64,000 nucleotides of DNA from Myoxocephalus aenaeus. Its lineage: Eukaryota; Chordata; Actinopteri; Perciformes; Cottidae. The notes beneath the pieces are model-generated. The model was not told the DNA's origin and searched no databases. It saw nothing but the letters and a program-made list of their open reading frames with translations. Shown in pieces: positions 51,296 through 62,790 of this stretch. Position numbers and translations under genes: made by a program. Position 1 is the stretch's first letter; every line of letters begins with the position of its first letter. The stretch lies in contig JBAMJR010000342.1 in the NCBI GenBank assembly GCA_038501785.1, positions 1 through 64,000 on the forward strand. Direction: 5' to 3'.

Positions 51296-51551
51296 TGGTT
51301 ATGCAGAATGAAGGCCCCTGTCACGTTGTTCCCATGCTGGAATCGACCTCAATCGTGATATGGAGATGACTCTGATAATGCAAGTAGCCAAAACTATTTG
51401 GTGTCTACTTCAAAAGGCACAACTTTGATCATCCACAAGCCATGTTTTGCCGCACAGCCACATGACAATCAGAGACCATTTTGTTAACCCTTAAAAGTTC
51501 AGCAAACATGTCGAGGTCATCAATTGAGACACTACAATCAGCTCGTATGAA

Positions 51552-51623
51552 TGCATTGGCTGGGAATCGAACCCAGGTCAACTGCTTGGAAGGCAGCTAT
51601 GCTAACCACTATACCACCAATGC
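51552..51623 (-). tRNA. tRNA-Gly(TCC)
   Basis: Gly copy 17, arms intact. Confidence 0.93.
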
Positions 51624-51736
51624 ACAAATAGGCATTACATAATGACACAAAATCGAGTGAAGGGAAACGTAAGTTGTCGAATGTGATTGAGAATTGACAC
51701 ATGTAGCTTCAACCATAATGAGAACCAGGAACTCTG

Positions 51737-51808
51737 GGTTCCATGGTGTAATGGTCAGCACTCTGGACTCTGAATCCAGTGATCCGAGTTCAAGTCTCGG
51801 TGGAACCT
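51737..51808 (+). tRNA. tRNA-Gln(CTG)
   Basis: Gln copy 18, arms intact; its unit is cut at GCAAGTA/CCATAACG (about 51899) and has no Gly gene. Confidence 0.93.
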
Positions 51809-51924
51809 TGGTTATGCAGAATGAAGGCCCCTGTCACGTTGTTCCCATGCTGGAATCGACCTCAATCGTGATATGGAGATGACTCTGATAATGCAAGTAC
51901 CATAACGAGCACAAAGGAACTCTG

Positions 51925-51996
51925 GGTTCCATGGTGTAATGGTCAGCACTCTGGACTCTGAATCCAGTGATCCGAGTTCAAGTCTCGGTGGAACCT
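51925..51996 (+). tRNA. tRNA-Gln(CTG)
   Basis: Gln copy 19, arms intact; only 188 bases from the previous Gln start. Its 3' flank matches copy 16. Confidence 0.93.
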
Positions 51997-52264
51997 TGGT
52001 TATGCAGAATGAAGGCCCCTGTCACGTTGTTCCCATGCTGGAATCGACCTCAATCGTGCTATGGAGATGCGTCCTTAATGCAAGTAGCCAAAACTATTTG
52101 GTGTCTACTTCAAAAGGCACAACTTTGATGATCCACTAGACATGTTTTGCCGCACAGCAACATGCCAATCTGAGACCACTTTGTTTCTGTAAGACATTAA
52201 ACCTTAATAGTTCAGCCAACATGTCAAGGTCATCAATTGACACACGACAACCAGCTCGTATGAA

Positions 52265-52336
52265 TGCATTGGCTGGGAATCGAACACAGGTCAACTGCTT
52301 GGAAGGCAGCTATGCTAACCACTATACCACCAATGC
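52265..52336 (-). tRNA. tRNA-Gly(TCC), T-stem mismatch
   Basis: Gly copy 18, with the GAACACAGG change. Confidence 0.82.
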
Positions 52337-52450
52337 ACAAATAGGCATTACATAATGACACAAAATCGAGTGAAGTGAAACGTAAGTTGTCGAATGTGAT
52401 TGAGAATTGACACATGTAGCTTCAACCATAACGACCACAAAGCCACTCTG

Positions 52451-52522
52451 GGTTCCATGGTGTAATGGTCAGCACTCTGGACTTTGAATCCAGTGATCCG
52501 AGTTCAAGTCTCGGTTGAACCT
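52451..52522 (+). tRNA. tRNA-Gln(TTG), acceptor mismatch
   Basis: Gln copy 20, with the TTGAACC change. Confidence 0.82.
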
Positions 52523-52778
52523 TGGTTATGCAGAATGAAGGCCCCTGTCACGTTGTTCCCATGCTGGAATCGACCTCAATCGTGATATGGAGATGACTCT
52601 GATAATGCAAGTAGCCAAAACTATTTGGTGTCTACTTCAAAAGGCACAACTTTGATCATCCACAAGCCATGTTTTGCCGCACAGCCACATGACAATCAGA
52701 GACCATTTTGTTAACCCTTAAAAGTTCAGCAAACATGTCGAGGTCATCAATTGAGACACTACAATCAGCTCGTATGAA

Positions 52779-52850
52779 TGCATTGGCTGGGAATCGAACC
52801 CAGGTCAACTGCTTGGAAGGCAGCTATGCTAACCACTATACCACCAATGC
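52779..52850 (-). tRNA. tRNA-Gly(TCC)
   Basis: Gly copy 19, arms intact. Confidence 0.93.
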
Positions 52851-52963
52851 ACAAATAGGCATTACATAATGACACAAAATCGAGTGAAGGGAAACGTAAG
52901 TTGTCGAATGTGATTGAGAATTGACACATGTAGCTTCAACCATAATGAGAACCAGGAACTCTG

Positions 52964-53035
52964 GGTTCCATGGTGTAATGGTCAGCACTCTGGACTTTGA
53001 ATCCAGTGATCCGAGTTCAAGTCTCGGTGGAACCT
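52964..53035 (+). tRNA. tRNA-Gln(TTG)
   Basis: Gln copy 21. A TTG gene in the GAGAACCAGGAA flank that usually goes with CTG genes, suggesting gene conversion. Confidence 0.93.
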
Positions 53036-53291
53036 TGGTTATGCAGAATGAAGGCCCCTGTCACGTTGTTCCCATGCTGGAATCGACCTCAATCGTGATA
53101 TGGAGATGACTCTGATAATGCAAGTAGCCAAAACTATTTGGTGTCTACTTCAAAAGGCACAACTTTGATCATCCACAAGCCATGTTTTGCCGCACAGCCA
53201 CATGACAATCAGAGACCGTTTTGTTAACCCTTAAAAGTTCAGCAAACATGTCGAGGTCATCAATTGACACACTACAACCAGCTCGTATGAA

Positions 53292-53363
53292 TGCATTGGC
53301 TGGGAATCGAACCCAGGTCAACTGCTTGGAAGGCACCTATGCTAACCACTATACCACCAATGC
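53292..53363 (-). tRNA. tRNA-Gly(TCC), anticodon-stem mismatch
   Basis: Gly copy 20. The second anticodon-stem base is changed (GGTGC for GCTGC), losing a C-G pair. Confidence 0.82.
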
Positions 53364-53476
53364 ACAAATAGGCATTACATAATGACACAAAATCGAGTGA
53401 AGGGAAACGTAAGTTGTCGAATGTGATTGAGAATTGACACATGTAGCTTCAACCATAACGAGAACCAGGAACTCTG

Positions 53477-53548
53477 GGTTCCATGGTGTAATGGTCAGCA
53501 CTCTGGACTCTGAATCCAGTGATCCGAGTTCAAGTCTCGGTGGAACCT
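53477..53548 (+). tRNA. tRNA-Gln(CTG)
   Basis: Gln copy 22, arms intact. Confidence 0.93.
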
Positions 53549-53804
53549 TGGTTATGCAGAATGAAGGCCCCTGTCACGTTGTTCCCATGCTGGAATCGAC
53601 CTCAATCGTGCTATGGAGATACGTCCGATAATGCAAGTAGCCAAAACTATTTGGTGTCTACTTCAAAAGGCACAACTTTGATCATCCACAAGCCATGTTT
53701 TGCCGCACAGCCACATGACAATCAGAAACCGTTTTGTTAACCCTTAAAAGTTCAGCAAACATGTCGAGGCCATCAATTGACACACGACAACCAGCTCGTA
53801 CGAA

Positions 53805-53876
53805 TGCATTGGCTGGGAATCGAACCCAGGTCAACTGCTTGGAAGGCAGCTATGCTAACCACTATACCACCAATGC
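53805..53876 (-). tRNA. tRNA-Gly(TCC)
   Basis: Gly copy 21, arms intact; first copy with the CGTACGAATGC 3' flank. Confidence 0.93.
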
Positions 53877-53989
53877 ACAAATAGGCATTACATAATGACA
53901 CAAAATCGAGTGAAGGGAAACGTAAGTTGTCGAATGTAATTGAGAATTGACACATGTAGCTTCAACCATAACGAGAACCAGGAACTCTG

Positions 53990-54061
53990 GGTTCCATGGT
54001 GTAATGGTCAGCACTCTGGACTCTGAATCCAGTGATCCGAGTTCAAGTCTCGGTGGAACCT
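53990..54061 (+). tRNA. tRNA-Gln(CTG)
   Basis: Gln copy 23, arms intact. Confidence 0.93.
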
Positions 54062-54317
54062 TGGTTATGCAGAATGAAGGCCCCTGTCACGTTGTTCCCA
54101 TGCTGGAATCGACCTCAATCGTGCTATGGAGATACGTCCGATAATGCAAGTAGCCAAAACTATTTGGTGTCTACTTCAAAAGGCACAACTTTGATCATCC
54201 ACAAGCCATGTTTTGCCGCACAGCCACATGACAATCAGAAACCGTTTTGTTAACCCTTAAAAGTTCAGCAAACATGTCGAGGCCATCAATTGACACACGA
54301 CAACCAGCTCGTACGAA

Positions 54318-54389
54318 TGCATTGGCTGGGAATCGAACCCAGGTCAACTGCTTGGAAGGCAGCTATGCTAACCACTATACCACCAATGC
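54318..54389 (-). tRNA. tRNA-Gly(TCC)
   Basis: Gly copy 22, arms intact. Confidence 0.93.
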
Positions 54390-54503
54390 ACAAATAGGCA
54401 TTACATAATGACACAAAATCGAGTGAAGGGAAACGTAAGTTGTCGAATGTAATTGAGAATTGACACATGTAGCTTCAACCATAACGACCACAAAGCCACT
54501 CTG

Positions 54504-54575
54504 GGTTCCATGGTGTAATGGTCAGCACTCTGGACTTTGAATCCAGTGATCCGAGTTCAAGTCTCGGTGGAACCT
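54504..54575 (+). tRNA. tRNA-Gln(TTG)
   Basis: Gln copy 24, arms intact. Confidence 0.93.
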
Positions 54576-54831
54576 TGGTTATGCAGAATGAAGGCCCCTG
54601 TCACGTTGTTCCCATGCTGGAATCGACCTCAATCGTGATATGGAGATGACTCTGATAATGCAAGTAGCCAAAACTATTTGGTGTCTACTTCAAAAGACAC
54701 AACTTTGATCATCCACAAGCCATGTTTTGCCGCACAGCCACATGACAATCAGAGACTGTTTTGTTAACCCTTAAAAGTTCAGCAAACATGTCGAGGTCAT
54801 CAATTGACACACTACAACCAGCTCGTATGAA

Positions 54832-54903
54832 TGCATTGGCTGGGAATCGAACCCAGGTCAACTGCTTGGAAGGCAGCTATGCTAACCACTATACCACCAA
54901 TGC
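54832..54903 (-). tRNA. tRNA-Gly(TCC)
   Basis: Gly copy 23, arms intact. Confidence 0.93.
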
Positions 54904-55016
54904 ACAAATAGGCATTACATAATGACACAAAATCGAGTGAAGGGAAACGTAAGTTGTCGAATGTGATTGAGAATTGACACATGTAGCTTCAACCATAACG
55001 AGAACCAGGAACTCTG

Positions 55017-55088
55017 GGTTCCATGGTGTAATGGTCAGCACTCTGGACTCTGAATCCAGTGATCCGAGTTCAAGTCTCGGTGGAACCT
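55017..55088 (+). tRNA. tRNA-Gln(CTG)
   Basis: Gln copy 25, arms intact. Confidence 0.93.
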
Positions 55089-55344
55089 TGGTTATGCAGA
55101 ATGAAGGCCCCTGTCACGTTGTTCCCATGCTGGAATCGACCTCAATCGTGCTATGGAGATACGTCCGATAATGCAAGTAGCCAAAACTATTTGGTGTCTA
55201 CTTCAAAAGGCACAACTTTGATCATCCACAAGCCATGTTTTGCCGCACAGCCACATGACAATCAGAAACCGTTTTGTTAACCCTTAAAAGTTCAGCAAAC
55301 ATGTCGAGGCCATCAATTGACACACGACAACCAGCTCGTACGAA

Positions 55345-55416
55345 TGCATTGGCTGGGAATCGAACCCAGGTCAACTGCTTGGAAGGCAGCTATGCTAACC
55401 ACTATACCACCAATGC
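55345..55416 (-). tRNA. tRNA-Gly(TCC)
   Basis: Gly copy 24, arms intact. Confidence 0.93.
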
Positions 55417-55530
55417 ACAAATAGGCATTACATAATGACACAAAATCGAGTGAAGGGAAACGTAAGTTGTCGAATGTAATTGAGAATTGACACATGTAGC
55501 TTCAACCATAACGACCACAAAGCCACTCTG

Positions 55531-55602
55531 GGTTCCATGGTGTAATGGTCAGCACTCTGGACTTTGAATCCAGTGATCCGAGTTCAAGTCTCGGTGGAAC
55601 CT
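55531..55602 (+). tRNA. tRNA-Gln(TTG)
   Basis: Gln copy 26, arms intact. Confidence 0.93.
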
Positions 55603-55858
55603 TGGTTATGCAGAATGAAGGCCCCTGTCACGTTGTTCCCATGCTGGAATCGACCTCAATCGTGATATGGAGATGACTCTGATAATGCAAGTAGCCAAAA
55701 CTATTTGGTGTCTACTTCAAAAGGCACAACTTTGATCATCCACAAGCCATGTTTTGCCGCACAGCCACATGACAATCAGAGACCGTTTTGTTAACCCTTA
55801 AAAGTTCAGCAAACATGTCGAGGTCATCAATTGACACACTACAACCAGCTCGTATGAA

Positions 55859-55930
55859 TGCATTGGCTGGGAATCGAACCCAGGTCAACTGCTTGGAAGG
55901 CAGCTATGCTAACCACTATACCACCAATGC
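55859..55930 (-). tRNA. tRNA-Gly(TCC)
   Basis: Gly copy 25, arms intact. Confidence 0.93.
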
Positions 55931-56044
55931 ACAAATAGGCATTACATAATGACACAAAATCGAGTGAAGGGAAACGTAAGTTGTCGAATGTAATTGAGAA
56001 TTGACACATGTAGCTTCAACCATAACGACCACAAAGCCACTCTG

Positions 56045-56116
56045 GGTTCCATGGTGTAATGGTCAGCACTCTGGACTCTGAATCCAGTGATCCGAGTTCA
56101 AGTCTCGGTGGAACCT
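56045..56116 (+). tRNA. tRNA-Gln(CTG)
   Basis: Gln copy 27. A CTG gene in the CCACAAAGCCA flank that usually goes with TTG genes; the converse of copy 21. Confidence 0.93.
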
Positions 56117-56372
56117 TGGTTATGCAGAATGAAGGCCCCTGTCACGTTGTTCCCATGCTGGAATCGACCTCAATCGTGCTATGGAGATACGTCCGATAAT
56201 GCAAGTAGCCAAAACTATTTGGTGTCTACTTCAAAAGGCACAACTTTGATCATCCACAAGCCATGTTTTGCCGCACAGCCACATGACAATCAGAAACCGT
56301 TTTGTTAACCCTTAAAAGTTCAGCAAACATGTCGAGGCCATCAATTGACACACGACAACCAGCTCGTACGAA

Positions 56373-56444
56373 TGCATTGGCTGGGAATCGAACCCAGGTC
56401 AACTGCTTGGAAGGCAGCTATGCTAACCACTATACCACCAATGC
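56373..56444 (-). tRNA. tRNA-Gly(TCC)
   Basis: Gly copy 26, arms intact. Confidence 0.93.
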
Positions 56445-56557
56445 ACAAATAGGCATTACATAATGACACAAAATCGAGTGAAGGGAAACGTAAGTTGTCG
56501 AATGTAATTGAGAATTGACACATGTAGCTTCAACCATAACGAGAACCAGGAACTCTG

Positions 56558-56629
56558 GGTTCCATGGTGTAATGGTCAGCACTCTGGACTCTGAATCCAG
56601 TGATCCGAGTTCAAGTCTCGGTGGAACCT
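56558..56629 (+). tRNA. tRNA-Gln(CTG)
   Basis: Gln copy 28, arms intact. Confidence 0.93.
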
Positions 56630-56885
56630 TGGTTATGCAGAATGAAGGCCCCTGTCACGTTGTTCCCATGCTGGAATCGACCTCAATCGTGCTATGGAGA
56701 TACGTCCGATAATGCAAGTAGCCAAAACTATTTGGTGTCTACTTCAAAAGGCACAACTTTGATCATCCACAAGCCATGTTTTGCCGCACAGCCACATGAC
56801 AATCAGAAACCGTTTTGTTAACCCTTAAAAGTTCAGCAAACATGTCGAGGCCATCAATTGACACACGACAACCAGCTCGTACGAA

Positions 56886-56957
56886 TGCATTGGCTGGGAA
56901 TCGAACCCAGGTCAACTGCTTGGAAGGCAGCTATGCTAACCACTATACCACCAATGC
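56886..56957 (-). tRNA. tRNA-Gly(TCC)
   Basis: Gly copy 27, arms intact. Confidence 0.93.
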
Positions 56958-57071
56958 ACAAATAGGCATTACATAATGACACAAAATCGAGTGAAGGGAA
57001 ACGTAAGTTGTCGAATGTAATTGAGAATTGACACATGTAGCTTCAACCATAACGACCACAAAGCCACTCTG

Positions 57072-57143
57072 GGTTCCATGGTGTAATGGTCAGCACTCTG
57101 GACTTTGAATCCAGTGATCCGAGTTCAAGTCTCGGTGGAACCT
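57072..57143 (+). tRNA. tRNA-Gln(TTG)
   Basis: Gln copy 29, arms intact. Confidence 0.93.
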
Positions 57144-57399
57144 TGGTTATGCAGAATGAAGGCCCCTGTCACGTTGTTCCCATGCTGGAATCGACCTCAA
57201 TCGTGATATGGAGATGACTCTGATAATGCAAGTAGCCAAAACTATTTGGTGTCTACTTCAAAAGACACAACTTTGATCATCCAGAAGCCATGTTTTGCCG
57301 CACAGCCACATGACAATCAGAGACTGTTTTGTTAACCCTTAAAAGTTCAGCAAACATGTCGAGGTCATCAATTGACACACTACAACCAGCTCGTATGAA

Positions 57400-57471
57400 T
57401 GCATTGGCTGGGAATCGAACCCAGGTCAACTGCTTGGAAGGCAGCTATGCTAACCACTATACCACCAATGC
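57400..57471 (-). tRNA. tRNA-Gly(TCC)
   Basis: Gly copy 28, arms intact. Confidence 0.93.
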
Positions 57472-57584
57472 ACAAATAGGCATTACATAATGACACAAAA
57501 TCGAGTGAAGGGAAACGTAAGTTGTCGAATGTGATTGAGAATTGACACATGTAGCTTCAACCATAACGAGAACCAGGAACTCTG

Positions 57585-57656
57585 GGTTCCATGGTGTAAT
57601 GGTCAGCACTCTGGACTCTGAATCCAGTGATCCGAGTTCAAGTCTCGGTGGAACCT
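57585..57656 (+). tRNA. tRNA-Gln(CTG)
   Basis: Gln copy 30, arms intact. Confidence 0.93.
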
Positions 57657-57912
57657 TGGTTATGCAGAATGAAGGCCCCTGTCACGTTGTTCCCATGCTG
57701 GAATCGACCTCAATCGTGCTATGGAGATACGTCCGATAATGCAAGTAGCCAAAACTATTTGGTGTCTACTTCAAAAGGCATAACTTTGATCATCCACAAG
57801 CCATGTTTTGCCGCACAGCCACATGACAATCAGAAACCGTTTTGTTAACCCTTAAAAGTTCAGCAAACATGTCGAGGCCATCAATTGACACACGACAACC
57901 AGCTCGTACGAA

Positions 57913-57984
57913 TGCATTGGCTGGGAATCGAACCCAGGTCAACTGCTTGGAAGGCAGCTATGCTAACCACTATACCACCAATGC
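57913..57984 (-). tRNA. tRNA-Gly(TCC)
   Basis: Gly copy 29, arms intact. Confidence 0.93.
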
Positions 57985-58097
57985 ACAAATAGGCATTACA
58001 TAATGACACAAAATCGAGTGAAGGGAAACGTAAGTTGTCGAATGTAATTGAGAATTGACACATGTAGCTTCAACCATAACGACCACAAAGCCACTCG

Positions 58098-58169
58098 GGT
58101 TCCATGGTGTAATGGTCAGCACTCTGGACTTTGAATCCAGTGATCCGAGTTCAAGTCTCGGTGGAACCT
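58098..58169 (+). tRNA. tRNA-Gln(TTG)
   Basis: Gln copy 31, arms intact; the 5' flank has lost one or two bases (CCACTCGGGTT). Confidence 0.92.
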
Positions 58170-58425
58170 TGGTTATGCAGAATGAAGGCCCCTGTCACGT
58201 TGTTCCCATGCTGGAATCGACCTCAATCGTGATATGGAGATGACTCTGATAATGCAAGTAGCCAAAACTATTTGGTGTCTACTTCAAAAGACACAACTTT
58301 GATCATCCACAAGCCATGTTTTGCCGCACAGCCACATGACAATCAGAGACTGTTTTGTTAACCCTTAAAAGTTCAGCAAACATGTCGAGGTCATCAATTG
58401 ACACACTACAACCAGCTCGTATGCA

Positions 58426-58497
58426 TGCATTGGCTGGGAATCGAACCCAGGTCAACTGCTTGGAAGGCAGCTATGCTAACCACTATACCACCAATGC
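58426..58497 (-). tRNA. tRNA-Gly(TCC)
   Basis: Gly copy 30, arms intact; one base changed just past the 3' end. Confidence 0.93.
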
Positions 58498-58610
58498 ACA
58501 AATAGGCATTACATAATGACACAAAATCGAGTGAAGGGAAACGTAAGTTGTCGAATGTGATTGAGAATTGACACATGTAGCTTCAACCATAACGAGAACC
58601 AGGAACTCTG

Positions 58611-58682
58611 GGTTCCATGGTGTAATGGTCAGCACTCTGGACTCTGAATCCAGTGATCCGAGTTCAAGTCTCGGTGGAACCT
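58611..58682 (+). tRNA. tRNA-Gln(CTG)
   Basis: Gln copy 32, arms intact. Confidence 0.93.
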
Positions 58683-58938
58683 TGGTTATGCAGAATGAAG
58701 GCCCCTGTCACGTTGTTCCCATGCTGGAATCGACCTCAATCGTGCTATGGAGTTACGTCCGATAATGCAAGTAGCCAAAACTATTTGGTGTCTACTTCAA
58801 AAGGCATAACTTTGATCATCCACAAGCCATGTTTTGCCGCACAGCCACATGACAATCAGAAACCGTTTTGTTAACCCTTAAAAGTTCAGCAAACATGTCG
58901 AGGACATCAATTGACACACGACAACCAGCTCGTACGAA

Positions 58939-59010
58939 TGCATTGGCTGGGAATCGAACCCAGGTCAACTGCTTGGAAGGCAGCTATGCTAACCACTATA
59001 CCACCAATGC
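58939..59010 (-). tRNA. tRNA-Gly(TCC)
   Basis: Gly copy 31, arms intact. Confidence 0.93.
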
Positions 59011-59123
59011 ACAAATAGGCATTACATAATGACACAAAATCGAGTGAAGGGAAACGTAAGTTGTCGAATGTAATTGAGAATTGACACATGTAGCTTCAAC
59101 CATAACGAGAACCAGGAACTCTG

Positions 59124-59195
59124 GGTTCCATGGTGTAATGGTCAGCACTCTGGACTCTGAATCCAGTGATCCGAGTTCAAGTCTCGGTGGAACCT
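59124..59195 (+). tRNA. tRNA-Gln(CTG)
   Basis: Gln copy 33, arms intact; the 3' flank reads TTGTTT. Confidence 0.93.
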
Positions 59196-59451
59196 TGTTT
59201 ATGCAGAATGAAGGCCCCTGTCACGTTGTTCCCATGCTGGAATCGACCTCAATCGTGCTATGGAGATACGTCCGATAATGCAAGTAGCCAAAACTATTTG
59301 GTGTCTACTTCAAAAGGCACAACTTTGATCATCCACAAGCCATGTTTTGCCGCACAGCCACATGACAATCAGAAACCGTTTTGTTAACCCTTAAAAGTTC
59401 AGCAAACATGTCGAGGCCATCAATTGACACACGACAACCAGCTCGTACGAA

Positions 59452-59523
59452 TGCATTGGCTGGGAATCGAACCCAGGTCAACTGCTTGGAAGGCAGCTAT
59501 GCTAACCACTATACCACCAATGC
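59452..59523 (-). tRNA. tRNA-Gly(TCC)
   Basis: Gly copy 32, arms intact. Confidence 0.93.
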
Positions 59524-59637
59524 ACAAATAGGCATTACATAATGACACAAAATCGAGTGAAGGGAAACGTAAGTTGTCGAATGTAATTGAGAATTGACAC
59601 ATGTAGCTTCAACCATAACGACCACAAAGCCACTCTG

Positions 59638-59709
59638 GGTTCCATGGTGTAATGGTCAGCACTCTGGACTTTGAATCCAGTGATCCGAGTTCAAGTCTCG
59701 GTGGAACCT
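59638..59709 (+). tRNA. tRNA-Gln(TTG)
   Basis: Gln copy 34, arms intact. Confidence 0.93.
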
Positions 59710-59965
59710 TGGTTATGCAGAATGAAGGCCCCTGTCACGTTGTTCCCATGCTGGAATCGACCTCAATCGTGATATGGAGATGACTCTGATAATGCAAGTA
59801 GCCAAAACTATTTGGTGTCTACTTCAAAAGACACAACTTTGATCATCCACAAGCCATGTTTTGCCGCACAGCCACATGACAATCAGAGACTGTTTTGTTA
59901 ACCCTTAAAAGTTCAGCAAACATGTCGAGGTCATCAATTGACACACTACAACCAGCTCGTATGAA

Positions 59966-60037
59966 TGCATTGGCTGGGAATCGAACCCAGGTCAACTGCT
60001 TGGAAGGCAGCTATGCTAACCACTATACCACCAATGC
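59966..60037 (-). tRNA. tRNA-Gly(TCC)
   Basis: Gly copy 33, arms intact. Confidence 0.93.
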
Positions 60038-60150
60038 ACAAATAGGCATTACATAATGACACAAAATCGAGTGAAGGGAAACGTAAGTTGTCGAATGTGA
60101 TTGAGAATTGACACATGTAGCTTCAACCATAACGAGAACCAGGAACTCTG

Positions 60151-60222
60151 GGTTCCATGGTGTAATGGTCAGCACTCTGGACTCTGAATCCAGTGATCCG
60201 AGTTCAAGTCTCGGTGGAACCT
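60151..60222 (+). tRNA. tRNA-Gln(CTG)
   Basis: Gln copy 35, arms intact. Confidence 0.93.
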
Positions 60223-60478
60223 TGGTTATGCAGAATGAAGGCCCCTGTCACGTTGTTCCCATGCTGGAATCGACCTCAATCGTGCTATGGAGATACGTCC
60301 GATAATGCAAGTAGCCAAAACTATTTGGTGTCTACTTCAAAAGGCATAACTTTGATCATCCACAAGCCATGTTTTGCCGCACAGCCACATGACAATCAGA
60401 AACCGTTTTGTTAACCCTTAAAAGTTCAGCAAACATGTCGAGGCCATCAATTGACACACGACAACCAGCTCGTACGAA

Positions 60479-60550
60479 TGCATTGGCTGGGAATCGAACC
60501 CAGGTCAACTGCTTGGAAGGCAGCTATGCTAACCACTATACCACCAATGC
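60479..60550 (-). tRNA. tRNA-Gly(TCC)
   Basis: Gly copy 34, arms intact. Confidence 0.93.
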
Positions 60551-60664
60551 ACAAATAGGCATTACATAATGACACAAAATCGAGTGAAGGGAAACGTAAG
60601 TTGTCGAATGTAATTGAGAATTGACACATGTAGCTTCAACCATAACGACCACAAAGCCACTCTG

Positions 60665-60736
60665 GGTTCCATGGTGTAATGGTCAGCACTCTGGACTTTG
60701 AATCCAGTGTTCCGAGTTCAAGTCTCGGTGGAACCT
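60665..60736 (+). tRNA. tRNA-Gln(TTG), variable-loop change
   Basis: Gln copy 36. A to T in the variable loop (AGTGTTCCGAG); stems unaffected. Confidence 0.9.
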
Positions 60737-60992
60737 TGGTTATGCAGAATGAAGGCCCCTGTCACGTTGTTCCCATGCTGGAATCGACCTCAATCGTGAT
60801 ATGGAGATGACTCTGATAATGCAAGTAGCCAAAACTATTTGGTGTCTACTTCAAAAGACACAACTTTGATCATCCACAAGCCATGTTTTGCCGCACAGCC
60901 ACATGACAATCAGAGACTGTTTTGTTAACCCTTAAAAGTTCAGCAAACATGTCGAGGTCATCAATTGACACACTACAACCAGCTCGTATGAA

Positions 60993-61064
60993 TGCATTGG
61001 CTGGGAATCGAACCCAGGTCAACTGCTTGGAAGGCAGCTATGCTAACCACTATACCACCAATGC
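60993..61064 (-). tRNA. tRNA-Gly(TCC)
   Basis: Gly copy 35, arms intact. Confidence 0.93.
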
Positions 61065-61177
61065 ACAAATAGGCATTACATAATGACACAAAATCGAGTG
61101 AAGGGAAACGTAAGTTGTCGAATGTGATTGAGAATTGACACATGTAGCTTCAACCATAACGAGAACCAGGAACTCTG

Positions 61178-61249
61178 GGTTCCATGGTGTAATGGTCAGC
61201 ACTCTGGACTCTGAATCCAGTGATCCGAGTTCAAGTCTCGGTGGAACCT
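61178..61249 (+). tRNA. tRNA-Gln(CTG)
   Basis: Gln copy 37, arms intact. Confidence 0.93.
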
Positions 61250-61505
61250 TGGTTATGCAGAATGAAGGCCCCTGTCACGTTGTTCCCATGCTGGAATCGA
61301 CCTCAATCGTGCTATGGAGATACGTCCGATAATGCAAGTAGCCAAAACTATTTGGTGTCTACTTCAAAAGGCATAACTTTGATCATCCACAAGCCATGTT
61401 TTGCCGCACAGCCACATGACAATCAGAAACCGTTTTGTTAACCCTTAAAAGTTCAGCAAACATGTCGAGGCCATCAATTGACACACGACAACCAGCTCGT
61501 ACGAA

Positions 61506-61577
61506 TGCATTGGCTGGGAATCGAACCCAGGTCAACTGCTTGGAAGGCAGCTATGCTAACCACTATACCACCAATGC
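61506..61577 (-). tRNA. tRNA-Gly(TCC)
   Basis: Gly copy 36, arms intact. Confidence 0.93.
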
Positions 61578-61691
61578 ACAAATAGGCATTACATAATGAC
61601 ACAAAATCGAGTGAAGGGAAACGTAAGTTGTCGAATGTAATTGAGAATTGACACATGTAGCTTCAACCATAACGACCACAAAGCCACTCTG

Positions 61692-61763
61692 GGTTCCATG
61701 GTGTAATGGTCAGCACTCTGGACTTTGAATCCAGTGATCCGAGTTCAAGTCTCGGTGGAACCT
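61692..61763 (+). tRNA. tRNA-Gln(TTG)
   Basis: Gln copy 38, arms intact. Confidence 0.93.
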
Positions 61764-62019
61764 TGGTTATGCAGAATGAAGGCCCCTGTCACGTTGTTCC
61801 CATGCTGGAATCGACCTCAATCGTGATATGGAGATGACTCTGATAATGCAAGTAGCCAAAACTATTTGGTGTCTACTTCAAAAGACACAACTTTGATCAT
61901 CCACAAGCCATGTTTTGCCGCACAGCCACATGACAATCAGAGACTGTTTTGTTAACCCTTAAAAGTTCAGCAAACATGTCGAGGTCATCAATTGACACAC
62001 TACAACCAGCTCGTATGAA

Positions 62020-62091
62020 TGCATTGGCTGGGAATCGAACCCAGGTCAACTGCTTGGAAGGCAGCTATGCTAACCACTATACCACCAATGC
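62020..62091 (-). tRNA. tRNA-Gly(TCC)
   Basis: Gly copy 37, arms intact. Confidence 0.93.
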
Positions 62092-62204
62092 ACAAATAGG
62101 CATTACATAATGACACAAAATCGAGTGAAGGGAAACGTAAGTTGTCGAATGTGATTGAGAATTGACACATGTAGCTTCAACCATAACGAGAACCAGGAAC
62201 TCTG

Positions 62205-62276
62205 GGTTCCATGGTGTAATGGTCAGCACTCTGGACTCTGAATCCAGTGATCCGAGTTCAAGTCTCGGTGGAACCT
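62205..62276 (+). tRNA. tRNA-Gln(CTG)
   Basis: Gln copy 39, arms intact. Confidence 0.93.
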
Positions 62277-62532
62277 TGGTTATGCAGAATGAAGGCCCCT
62301 GTCACGTTGTTCCCATGCTGGAATCGACCTCAATCGTGCTATGGAGTTACGTCCGATAATGCAAGTAGCCAAAACTATTTGGTGTCTACTTCAAAAGGCA
62401 TAACTTTGATCATCCACAAGCCATGTTTTGCCGCACAGCCACATGACAATCAGAAACCGTTTTGTTAACCCTTAAAAGTTCAGCAAACATGTCGAGGCCA
62501 TCAATTGACACACGACAACCAGCTCGTACGAA

Positions 62533-62604
62533 TGCATTGGCTGGGAATCGAACCCAGGTCAACTGCTTGGAAGGCAGCTATGCTAACCACTATACCACCA
62601 ATGC
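62533..62604 (-). tRNA. tRNA-Gly(TCC)
   Basis: Gly copy 38, arms intact. Confidence 0.93.
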
Positions 62605-62718
62605 ACAAATAGGTATTACATAATGACACAAAATCGAGTGAAGGGAAACGTAAGTTGTCGAATGTAATTGAGAATTGACACATGTAGCTTCAACCATAAC
62701 GACCACAAAGCCACTCTG

Positions 62719-62790
62719 GGTTCCATGGTGTAATGGTCAGCACTCTGGACTTTGAATCCAGTGATCCGAGTTCAAGTCTCGGTGGAACCT
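62719..62790 (+). tRNA. tRNA-Gln(TTG)
   Basis: Gln copy 40, arms intact. Confidence 0.93.
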
